Below, piece after piece: positions 1 to 6,018 of a DNA stretch of 9,254 nt (within the stretch, counting starts at the first letter, position 1; each line of letters opens with the position of its first letter). The stretch comes from Pseudomonadota bacterium (lineage in GTDB: Bacteria; Pseudomonadota; Alphaproteobacteria; Caulobacterales; Aquidulcibacteraceae), in contig JAEWNX010000052.1 in NCBI GenBank assembly GCA_023461135.1, positions 1-9,254 of the forward strand. Reading direction: 5' to 3'. The position numbers and the translations under genes were made by a program. The notes below the pieces were generated by a model that did no database searches, was not told the DNA's origin, and saw nothing but the letters and a program-made list of their open reading frames with translations.

Positions 1-337
1 CGCCTGCTTGGGGCGCAGGCGTCGCCGCACCGCCATCAGCCGGCGGCGTCGCCAGTTGTTGGTTTACACCGGCCAGTTCGCCGACCATGCCGCGCAAACG
101 TGTGATCTCGCGGTTGGCCTCGTTGAGCTGGCGCTGCAGGTTTTCGTTTTGCGCTTCAGCGTCACGCAGGGCCCCTTCCAGTTCCTGGATGCGGTCCTGC
201 CGCTGGTCGGCCGTGCCGAACGCGGGGGGCGGCAGCGTGGTTTGCGCCGCCGCGGGAATAGCCAAGAAAAACCCGGCCGCGGCGACGATCGCCGCGTGCC
301 GGGCCGTTTTGAACAATGGCGCCGATAGATCCGTCAT
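1..337 (-). CDS. cpoB: Tol-Pal system protein CpoB/YbgF, N-terminal part (cut by window edge)
   Basis: This is the 5' 112 codons of a gene that continues past position 1. The ATG at 337 gives a signal peptide: Lys/Arg residues up to R13, a hydrophobic stretch at about residues 15-30, and a likely cleavage after A31 in the PAAAQTT context. A heptad-rich, Glu/Gln/Arg/Leu-dominated segment at about residues 47-96 fits the N-terminal trimerising coiled coil of the YbgF/CpoB family. A Pro/Ala/Gly-rich linker follows. The TPR domain expected next lies outside the window. CpoB is periplasmic and is known in E. coli to couple Tol-Pal constriction to peptidoglycan synthesis. It lies 42 nt downstream of pal on the same strand, its standard place as the last tol-pal gene. 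No strong Shine-Dalgarno precedes the ATG, so it may depend on read-through from pal. The assignment rests on architecture and position, because the diagnostic TPR part is not visible. Confidence 0.88.
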   Translation of the reverse strand, partial: MTDLSAPLFKTARHAAIVAAAGFFLAIPAAAQTTLPPPAFGTADQRQDRIQELEGALRDAEAQNENLQRQLNEANREITRLRGMVGELAGVNQQLATPPADGGAATPAPQAG

Positions 338-379
338 GGACAACACCAGTTGCGGGTGCTCGGGGCCAAATTTGGGCGC

Positions 380-877
380 TTAGGAGACCGCGCCGCTAAC
401 GATCTGCGAGTGTGCGTTGCGGTTCACACTCCAGGCCTCTTCGTTCGCACGCGCGTCGAGCGGACGCTCTTTGCCGTAGGAAACGGTTTCGACGCTGCTG
501 GCGGGAACGCCGAGCGACACGAGATAGTCGCGCGCGGCGGCGGCGCGGCGGGCGCCGAGGGCCAGGTTGTATTCGCGCGTGCCGCGCTCGTCGCAATTGC
601 CGGCGACCAGCAGGCGCACGTTCGGATACTGGCGCAGCCAGGCCGCTTGGCGCTCGAGCACTTGGCGCGCTTCAGGCGTCAGATCGAAACGGTCGTAGCC
701 GAAGAAGACGCGGTCGCCGACGGACACGCGGAAGTCTTCCACCGAGCCCGGCGTCGGACCGCGCGGCGCGGTGTCAGTGACCGGCGGCGTTTCGGTTGGC
801 GTCGGCGCCGGTTCACCACGGCTCGCGCAAGCGGCGAGCGCAGCGACGGCGGACAAAGCAATTAGAAATTTACGCAT
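380..877 (-). CDS. pal: Peptidoglycan-associated lipoprotein Pal
   Basis: The 165-residue product has a lipoprotein signal peptide with a lipobox LAAC ending at C17, then a Pro/Thr-rich tether (about residues 20-45) and an OmpA-like peptidoglycan-binding domain (about 52-162). The hallmark GNCDERGTREYN is at 93-104. D96 and R111 correspond to the Asp and Arg that bind diaminopimelate in the OmpA-like family. Pal anchors the outer membrane to peptidoglycan and is pulled by TolB and TolA during constriction. A good ribosome site (AGGGGAG, 9 nt before the ATG) supports the start. The gene follows tolB after an unusually long 107-nt spacer containing an inverted repeat and precedes cpoB. The usual NRR triplet near the domain end reads NRN here (152-154), a minor deviation. 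Family and context make the call secure. Confidence 0.97.
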   Translation of the reverse strand: MRKFLIALSAVAALAACASRGEPAPTPTETPPVTDTAPRGPTPGSVEDFRVSVGDRVFFGYDRFDLTPEARQVLERQAAWLRQYPNVRLLVAGNCDERGTREYNLALGARRAAAARDYLVSLGVPASSVETVSYGKERPLDARANEEAWSVNRNAHSQIVSGAVS

Positions 878-904
878 CGATCAAAGCTCCCCTTTATTTC
901 CGGC

Positions 905-942
905 GCATTCAACGAACGGATTATCCCCCTCCGGCTGAATGC
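905..942 (-). repeat. Inverted repeat in tolB-pal spacer (possible mRNA hairpin)
   Basis: The arms GCATTCA (905-911) and TGAATGC (936-942) are perfectly complementary over 7 bp with 24 nt between them. A nested 4-bp pair, CGGA (917-920) with TCCG (930-933), lies inside. The structure sits in the leader of pal, ending about 28 nt before its start codon, and has no T tract, so it is not a classical terminator. It could act as a processing or stability element, or as a protein-binding dyad. That role is inferred; only the complementarity is seen. Confidence 0.4.
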
Positions 943-984
943 AAAGCTTACCGGCGTAGTTCCTAGCCGACAATCGTGTTCCCT

Positions 985-2298
985 TCACGGCAACAAGGGC
1001 GACCAGGCGGGGTCAGAAGCCTCGGTTTGTGTGGGAATCTGGCGTAAATTCCGTCCCGTAAGGTCAACCGACCATAAACGCGGACCCGTTCCGCGGCCTT
1101 CGCGGAAGAACATGATCACGCGCCCGTTCGGCGACCACGTCGGCGCTTCGTCGAGATAGCTCTCGGTTAATATGCGTTCACCGGAGCCATCGGGACGCAT
1201 CACGCCGATGGCGAACGCGCCGCCGCGCTGGCGTGTGAAGGCGATGAGATCGCCGCGCGGCGACCAAACCGGCGTCGAGTATCGGCCTTCGCCGAAGCTG
1301 ATGCGGCGCTGGCCCGACCCATCGGCGTTCATCGCGTACAATTGCGGAGAGCCGCCGCGGTCGGAGTTGAACACGATCTGCTGGCCGTCCGGCGAATAGG
1401 ACGGAGACGTGTCGATCGCGGGATGATTGGTGAGGCGCCGGCGCGCACGATTGCCGAGATCCATCGTGAAAATCTCGGAATTGCCGTTCATGTCCAGCGT
1501 GAAGACGATGCCGCGGCCGTTCGGCGAGAAGCGCGGCGCGAAGGTCATGCCCGGGTAGTCGCCCAGCACTTCGCGGCGGTTGGTTTCGAGATTGTAGAGG
1601 AACACGCGCGGCGCGCCCGTCTCGAAGCTCATGTAGGTGATCATTTGCGTCGAGGGCGAGAAGCGCGGCGTCAGCACCAGCGCGTCGGCGCTAGTGAGGA
1701 AGAACGGGTTGGCGCCGTCCTGATCCATGATCATCAGGCGCTTGATGCGGCGCGTGCGCGGGCCGCTTTCCGACACGAACACGATGCGCGTGTCGAAATA
1801 GCCGGGCTCGCCTGTGAGCTGCTCATAGACCTTGTCGGATATCTTGTGCGCGATGCGCCGCCAATTGTCCGGCGTCGTCGTGTACGTGAAGCCCGTGAGC
1901 TGCTGTTCGGCGAACACGTCATAAAGGCGGAAGTCGATGCGGATGCGACCGTCGGGCAACGGCGTCACCTGCCCCACCACCAGCGCCTGCGCATTGATCA
2001 CGCGCCAGTCCGCGAAACGCGGCGGCACTTCCAACGCGGTGATACGTTCGATGAACGCACTCGGTTCGACGGGACGAAACAATCCTGAGCGGTCGAGATT
2101 GGCGCGGATCACGCCGGCCACATCGCGCCCGACCTGCTGCGCTGGCGCGTTGGCGCCGATGAAATCGGCCACAGCGATCGGCATCGGGTTGAGGTGGCCC
2201 TCGGTGATGTCGACGCGGAGTTGCGCGTGCGCGGGCGCCGCGAGGCTGGCCGCGGCGAGAAGGATCATTCCGAAGAACATCCGTCTGATCATGGTCAT
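985..2298 (-). CDS. tolB: Tol-Pal system translocation protein TolB
   Basis: The 437-residue product is full length for the family. It has a Sec signal peptide with cleavage expected after A25 (PAHA, then QLRVDIT), a TolB amino-terminal domain (about residues 27-165), and a C-terminal beta-propeller of PD40/WD40-like repeats. Blade motifs are seen at 213-216 (FSPS), 257-261 (FSPNG), 301-305 (YSPDG), 345-349 (WSPRG), 388-392 (WSPNG) and the terminal AWSPLLP (431-437). TolB is periplasmic, binds Pal through the propeller and contacts TolA through its N-terminal region. GAGGAA lies 6 nt before the ATG at 2298, which supports this start; a second ATG two codons later is possible. It follows tolA by 18 nt and precedes pal. 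Nothing is broken or missing. Confidence 0.97.
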   Translation of the reverse strand: MTMIRRMFFGMILLAAASLAAPAHAQLRVDITEGHLNPMPIAVADFIGANAPAQQVGRDVAGVIRANLDRSGLFRPVEPSAFIERITALEVPPRFADWRVINAQALVVGQVTPLPDGRIRIDFRLYDVFAEQQLTGFTYTTTPDNWRRIAHKISDKVYEQLTGEPGYFDTRIVFVSESGPRTRRIKRLMIMDQDGANPFFLTSADALVLTPRFSPSTQMITYMSFETGAPRVFLYNLETNRREVLGDYPGMTFAPRFSPNGRGIVFTLDMNGNSEIFTMDLGNRARRRLTNHPAIDTSPSYSPDGQQIVFNSDRGGSPQLYAMNADGSGQRRISFGEGRYSTPVWSPRGDLIAFTRQRGGAFAIGVMRPDGSGERILTESYLDEAPTWSPNGRVIMFFREGRGTGPRLWSVDLTGRNLRQIPTQTEASDPAWSPLLP

Positions 2299-2316
2299 CT
2301 CAACTTCCTCAAGAGC

Positions 2317-3042
2317 TCAGTTGCTGCTGGGCCTAAACGTGTAAACCTGGGTGCGCCAGATCTCGTAATGCTCGCCCACCACCGGATCGTCCGGCAACGG
2401 ATAAGGATCGCACGCGCGAACCGCACGCACGGCTGCGTCGACCGCGGTGCGCATGGCCGGATCGAACGTGTAGCTGCCGCTGCGCGGGCTCGTCACTTCC
2501 GGCTGGCCGTTCAGCGTGCCGTTCCGGTTAATCTCGAACTCAACTACGACCACCAGACGGTCAGGATCGGGCAAATCTACGGGCATGCGCCAGCAGCGCC
2601 GCATGTGGGCTCGAATCAGCGCGCGAGCGCGGTCTTCGATGGCGACGACTTCCGCAGTGCCGAGGCCTGAGCCCTGCTGATTGCGCTCGGCGCGCTCGCC
2701 TTCCTGGCGGCGGCGTCCGGGCTCGCGCTGCTTGTCCAGCAAGCCTGCGACGGCGTCGAGATTGAAATCGTCGGTGCGTTGGCGGCGTTGTTCTCGCGGC
2801 GTCGGCGCAGGCGCAGGCGCTTCGTCCGCCTGCTCCGGCTCCTGTTCCTCCGGCGACACTTCCTCGTCCGGAACCTCCTGCGCCAGCGCACGCACGTTCG
2901 ATTCCGGCGCAACAGCCACGATCTCGACCGGCACAACAGAGCCGGACGCGGGTATCAGCACGGGACGCGTCTCCCAGGCCAAGTACGTCATCAGCACCGC
3001 GCCGATGTGGCCGACGATGGAGACGACAACCCCGGGGCGCAT
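2317..3042 (-). CDS. tolA: TolA-type energy-transducing protein (TonB-like C-terminal domain)
   Basis: The 241-residue protein has one N-terminal transmembrane helix (about residues 4-22) with the S-x3-H pattern (S8, H12) used by TolA/TonB to contact the proton channel. A Pro/Glu-rich and then Arg/Gln-rich spacer follows (about 45-125), with a TonB/TolA-like C-terminal domain after it (about 130-241). C150 and C211 could form the disulfide known in TolA domain III. It links the TolQR motor to TolB-Pal in the periplasm. The ATG at 3042 was chosen because it begins 1 nt after the tolR stop (TGAGATG). An in-frame TTG at 3096 would extend the gene 18 codons into tolR and only prepend a charged tail to the membrane helix. 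The protein is far shorter than E. coli TolA (about 420 residues) and lacks the long Ala/Lys-rich helix. Position between tolR and tolB secures the call. Confidence 0.93.
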   Translation of the reverse strand: MRPGVVVSIVGHIGAVLMTYLAWETRPVLIPASGSVVPVEIVAVAPESNVRALAQEVPDEEVSPEEQEPEQADEAPAPAPTPREQRRQRTDDFNLDAVAGLLDKQREPGRRRQEGERAERNQQGSGLGTAEVVAIEDRARALIRAHMRRCWRMPVDLPDPDRLVVVVEFEINRNGTLNGQPEVTSPRSGSYTFDPAMRTAVDAAVRAVRACDPYPLPDDPVVGEHYEIWRTQVYTFRPSSN

Positions 3043-3043
3043 C

Positions 3044-3514
3044 TCATTCACTCGAAGCCGCAGGGGCGCGCTGACCCTCGCGTGTGTCGGTGACAAGCTG
3101 GATTTTGGTGAAGCCGCCGGAGCTGACGCGCGCCAGCACGTCGGCCATCAGGCCATAATTCGCGTTGGCGTCGCCCCGAATATAGATCGCGCGGTCGTAG
3201 CCCTCGCGCGAAATCGCGCGCAGGCGCGGCACCAGTTCATCCACCGTCACCTGCGTTTCCTGCAGGAACACCGTGCCGTCCTGCTGCACCGTGATGGAAA
3301 GCGGTTCGGTTTCGGCCGCCGATTGTTTGGCTTCGGTGCGCGGCAGTTCGATCGGGATTGAGACGGTGAGCAGCGGCGCTGTCACCATGAACACGATCAG
3401 CAGCACCAGCATCACGTCCACGAACGGCGTGACGTTGATCTCGCTGAGACGGGAGCGCCGCGCCGATCTGCGTCCGCGGCCGCCTCCTCTGCGTGAGGGG
3501 CCTAGGCCTGCCAT
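3044..3514 (-). CDS. tolR: Tol-Pal system proton-channel subunit TolR (ExbD family)
   Basis: The 156-residue protein has a strongly basic cytoplasmic tail (about residues 8-22), then the family signature SEINVTPFVDVMLVLLIVFM (24-43) in a single transmembrane helix. D33 is the protonatable Asp equivalent to the essential transmembrane Asp of E. coli TolR. The periplasmic ExbD/TolR domain spans about 50-145 and includes YIRGDANANYG (111-121). TolR dimers sit in the TolQ pentamer and carry the proton-motive force to TolA. The ATG overlaps the tolQ stop by one base (TGATG), typical of translational coupling. The next gene, tolA, starts one base after this stop. Confidence 0.97.
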   Translation of the reverse strand: MAGLGPSRRGGGRGRRSARRSRLSEINVTPFVDVMLVLLIVFMVTAPLLTVSIPIELPRTEAKQSAAETEPLSITVQQDGTVFLQETQVTVDELVPRLRAISREGYDRAIYIRGDANANYGLMADVLARVSSGGFTKIQLVTDTREGQRAPAASSE

Positions 3515-4200
3515 CAGCTACGCTCGCTCAGACGGCGCGACAGCCGCGCCGCAACCTCATCGCTGAACGTATCGAGCCGGTCGCCGAAGCGATCCAGGTC
3601 GCCCGTAAACTTGTTGTAGAAGATCACCGCCGGAATGGCCGCGACGAGACCGAGGGCGGTGGCGAACAACGCTTCGGCGATGCCGGGCGCAACGACCGCC
3701 AGGTTCGTCTGCTGTTGTTGGGCGATATTGGTGAAAGCGTTCATGATGCCCCACACCGTGCCGAAGAGGCCGATGAACGGCGCCGAGGCGCCGACGGTGG
3801 CCAGGACGCCAAGGCTCTTCGAGGCGCGCTGCATCTCGCGCGAAATCTGCGCCTGCATCAGCCGGTCGACGCGATCCATCATCAGTTGCGCGTTTTCTGT
3901 CGCAACGCCGGCGCGGCGCGCTTCGCGCCATTCGCGTGCAGCGGCGGCGTACACGCGGCCCAGCGCATCGCGCGGACGATCGCCGCGCTCATCGGCGTCG
4001 TCGAGCGAACGGCCGGACCAGAACTCACGCTCGAACTTGCGCGCGTGCGATTCCAGGTCGCCGAAGTGCAGCCATTTGTCGACCGCCACGGCCCACGTCC
4101 AAATCGACGCCACGGCGAGAATCAGCATCACGCCTTTGACGACCGGGTCAGCCTGGAGAAACAGGCTGAGGATGGTGATTTGCTCTGCGCCGGATTCCAT
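3514..4200 (-). CDS. tolQ: Tol-Pal system proton-channel subunit TolQ (MotA/TolQ/ExbB family)
   Basis: The 228-residue inner-membrane protein has three transmembrane helices: about residues 20-41, 128-156 and 170-195. Family signatures are APFIGLFGTVWGIMNAF (140-156) and GIAEALFATALGLVAAIPA (173-191). A large cytoplasmic region lies between helices 1 and 2, as expected. TolQ forms the pentameric stator around the TolR dimer. GGGAG lies 5 nt before the ATG at 4200 and supports the start. The 69-nt gap from ybgC is the second longest in the operon and contains GC-rich inverted repeats. Length and motifs are normal for the family. Confidence 0.97.
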   Translation of the reverse strand: MESGAEQITILSLFLQADPVVKGVMLILAVASIWTWAVAVDKWLHFGDLESHARKFEREFWSGRSLDDADERGDRPRDALGRVYAAAAREWREARRAGVATENAQLMMDRVDRLMQAQISREMQRASKSLGVLATVGASAPFIGLFGTVWGIMNAFTNIAQQQQTNLAVVAPGIAEALFATALGLVAAIPAVIFYNKFTGDLDRFGDRLDTFSDEVAARLSRRLSERS

Positions 4201-4212
4201 GCTCGCTCCCGC

Positions 4213-4260
4213 ATCCGCGGCCTTGCGGATAAGCCGCGCCCCAACCCGGCTTAGAGCCGG
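4213..4260 (-). repeat. Inverted repeats in the ybgC-tolQ spacer
   Basis: Two perfect 6-bp dyads are seen: CCGGCT-TAG-AGCCGG at 4246-4260, and ATCCGC (4213-4218) with GCGGAT (4225-4230). The second competes with an overlapping pairing of CGCGGC (4216-4221) with GCCGCG (4233-4238), so two tolQ-leader folds exclude each other. None is followed by a T tract, so I do not call a terminator. GC-rich DNA yields such dyads often, hence the low confidence that they matter. Confidence 0.3.
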
Positions 4261-4269
4261 ATGAGTTTG

Positions 4270-4728
4270 TCAAAAGCTGGACGCCGAGGGCTCTAGAAAT
4301 GGTTTAAGCCGCCCTAAAAGCATGGCTGGCGGCTTACGGGGCTTACCCGTGAGCGAGATGCAACAGACTTGGACCTCGGCTTTGACCAGCACATCGTCGC
4401 CGCGCCGCAGCATTTGCGCGATGAAGATGCGAGGGCCTCGCATCGTTTCGAAGGCGGTTTCCACAACAAGCGCGTCGTCGATCCGCGCCGCTTTGAGGAA
4501 ATCCAGGCTCATGCGGTTCACCGCAAAGCCCATGGGTTCGGGGCTTTCGAGCAAGGCCGAATGGTGCACGCCGGCGGCGCGCAAGAAGTCGCTGCGGCCG
4601 CGCTCGAAGAAGCGCAGATAATTGGCGTGATAAACGAGGCCGGTGAAGTCGGTGTCTTCGTAATAGACGCGCACCGGCAGTTTGTGGATGCGTCCGTCGA
4701 AGCGTCCGGCGCTGGGTTGATCAGTCAT
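4270..4728 (-). CDS. ybgC: Tol-Pal-associated acyl-CoA thioesterase YbgC (hotdog fold)
   Basis: The 152-residue 4-hydroxybenzoyl-CoA-thioesterase-type protein carries the diagnostic VYYEDTDFTGLVYHANYLRF (21-40) followed by FERGR (41-45). D27 aligns with the catalytic Asp of E. coli YbgC (D18), and H34 is the conserved His of the VYH motif. The family hydrolyses acyl-CoA or acyl-ACP thioesters in the cytoplasm and is almost always the first tol-pal gene; the reason for that linkage is not established. An in-frame extension to 4869 is open, but its 47 residues are Arg-rich, unlike the family, and are antisense-free shadow of the upstream gene. The ATG at 4728 overlaps the upstream acyltransferase stop in ATGACTGA, which suggests translational coupling. 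The family motifs start about 20 residues in, as usual. Confidence 0.94.
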   Translation of the reverse strand: MTDQPSAGRFDGRIHKLPVRVYYEDTDFTGLVYHANYLRFFERGRSDFLRAAGVHHSALLESPEPMGFAVNRMSLDFLKAARIDDALVVETAFETMRGPRIFIAQMLRRGDDVLVKAEVQVCCISLTGKPRKPPAMLLGRLKPFLEPSASSF

Positions 4729-5923
4729 TCCGTTGCGATACACGATCGCCGCGCTGCGCCCAAGCCAGGGCCGGAGGGATCGCGCACGCCCCCTCCACGA
4801 TCTGCCGCGCCGCTGTGAGCGCGATGCGCTGCAGCCGGCGCAGCGGCCGATCCAGCACATGCGCGGCAAAGATGTTGGCGATCAGCGTCACGGCAAACAA
4901 GACGAGGAAGAAGAGCGGCGTAGTCGGCTCGAAGTTCGGCACGATCCAGTGCTCCACGAACACGTTGCCGACGTGCAGGAAGCCGGCGTTGACGATCACG
5001 AGGTTGAGCGAGTTGCCGCCCCAGGCGTCGAGCTTGCGGCCAACCGCGCCGCCGAACCGCGCCAGGATGATCGCGAGCCCGCTGGCGAAGCCGATGCCCG
5101 CGAGCGCCGTCAGCATGAAGAACGGGATGTTGCCGATCTGGCCATGGATCATCGCGACGCCAAAGCGTCCGTCGAGCCAGCTTTCGCCGCAATGGGCCAC
5201 AGCGTCCCAACGGCAGCCTTCGTTGAGATGGAACGTGAGCGCGACGACGGCGGCGCCGATCAGCGTCAACGCATACGCCGCGGCCGGCGTGCGCTCGAGG
5301 GCGTGAAAGCCGCTCCGCGCAAGGCGTCCCGCCATGAAAAACAGGAACGCGACGCCCAGCGGTTTGATCTGGTAAAAATTGCGCCAGTCGAGATCGATCG
5401 AAGCGGTCGAAAGCACCACAACAAGCGCTGTCAACGCCATTGCGCTCACCGGCCTCAGGCGCACAGCGAGAGCCGCGATCAGGCGAACCACCGCCAGGCA
5501 GACGATGAACCAGAGCGGCGACAGCGAATAATAATCGCCGATCAGGATCATGCGCCCGACGCCGGCCAGATACTCCATGATGCTCAGCGTTTGCCCGCCG
5601 ATCATTGGACCAATGCCGGTGAGGCTCGCGATGAGCCGTGCGAAATCGTAGACGGCGCTCGCGATCAGCGCGATCAGGATGAGCGTAAACGCCTGGCGCG
5701 CGCTGGCGGCGAACGACTTTCCTTCGCGCCAGCTAAGGCCCGACAGGAAGAAGAAGAACGGCATCATGAACGCGGCGCCGAGCTTCCACTGCAGAAACGC
5801 CGCTTCGTTGAAATTCTCGCCGGCCGTGAGAACCCATGGCGCAAGCGCATGGCCGTAGATGACGCTGATGATCGCCAGGCCGCGCCCGACATCGAGCGCG
5901 TTCAGGCGCCCATTTTGCGCCAC
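4721..5923 (-). CDS. Acyltransferase-3-type multi-pass membrane protein
   Basis: The roughly 400-residue hydrophobic protein has about ten predicted transmembrane segments. It opens with RLNALDVGRGLAIISVIYGH (residues 6-25 from the GTG at 5923), the typical start of acyltransferase-3 (fucose 4-O-acetylase-like) enzymes; H25 sits where the conserved first-helix His is found. FFFFLSGLSWREGK (56-69) matches the family FxxSG element, and FFMAGRLAR (195-203) and GGNSLNLVI (302-310) are further family-like points. Such proteins move acyl groups across the inner membrane onto envelope sugars or lipids; the acceptor cannot be read from sequence. The start is uncertain. No ATG is available; GTG at 5923 has GGGG 9 nt upstream, while TTG at 5953 and GTGs at 5944 and 5938 lack a ribosome site. 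Its stop overlaps the ybgC start by 8 nt. Confidence 0.82.
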   Translation of the reverse strand: MAQNGRLNALDVGRGLAIISVIYGHALAPWVLTAGENFNEAAFLQWKLGAAFMMPFFFFLSGLSWREGKSFAASARQAFTLILIALIASAVYDFARLIASLTGIGPMIGGQTLSIMEYLAGVGRMILIGDYYSLSPLWFIVCLAVVRLIAALAVRLRPVSAMALTALVVVLSTASIDLDWRNFYQIKPLGVAFLFFMAGRLARSGFHALERTPAAAYALTLIGAAVVALTFHLNEGCRWDAVAHCGESWLDGRFGVAMIHGQIGNIPFFMLTALAGIGFASGLAIILARFGGAVGRKLDAWGGNSLNLVIVNAGFLHVGNVFVEHWIVPNFEPTTPLFFLVLFAVTLIANIFAAHVLDRPLRRLQRIALTAARQIVEGACAIPPALAWAQRGDRVSQRND

Positions 5924-6018
5924 GCCGGCATGCCCCACTATCACAGGCAGCAAGCAAGCATGTTCGGCGCCGAGCGAAAAACGGACGCTCGCCTTGCGCG
6001 AAACTCCGTTCAGCGCAG

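Noticed and set aside
1..21. Perfect inverted repeat CGCCTGC / GCAGGCG with a 7-nt spacer
   Set aside because: It encodes part of the Ala/Pro/Gly linker of CpoB; low-complexity GC-rich codons explain it.
366..375. 10-bp palindrome CCAAATTTGG just past the pal stop codon
   Set aside because: It has no loop and is not followed by a T tract, so it is not a terminator; cpoB follows at once on the same strand. Nothing else supports a regulatory role.
1342..2088. A 248-codon plus-strand open frame opposite tolB
   Set aside because: It is antisense to a well-conserved propeller gene and shows only the His/Arg/Glu-rich composition of a shadow frame.
2805..2822. Repeated GCAGGC units in tolA
   Set aside because: They encode the Ala-Pro run (residues 75-80) of the TolA spacer; this is protein low complexity, not a DNA repeat element.
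3043..3096. A TTG start at 3096 extending tolA by 18 codons
   Set aside because: It would overlap tolR by 53 nt and prepend a charged tail; the ATG at 3042 sits 1 nt after the tolR stop and puts the membrane helix at the N-terminus as in the family.
4729..4869. A 47-codon upstream extension of ybgC
   Set aside because: The residues are Arg-rich and Ser-rich, do not belong to the hotdog fold, and lie within the 3' end of the acyltransferase gene in another frame.
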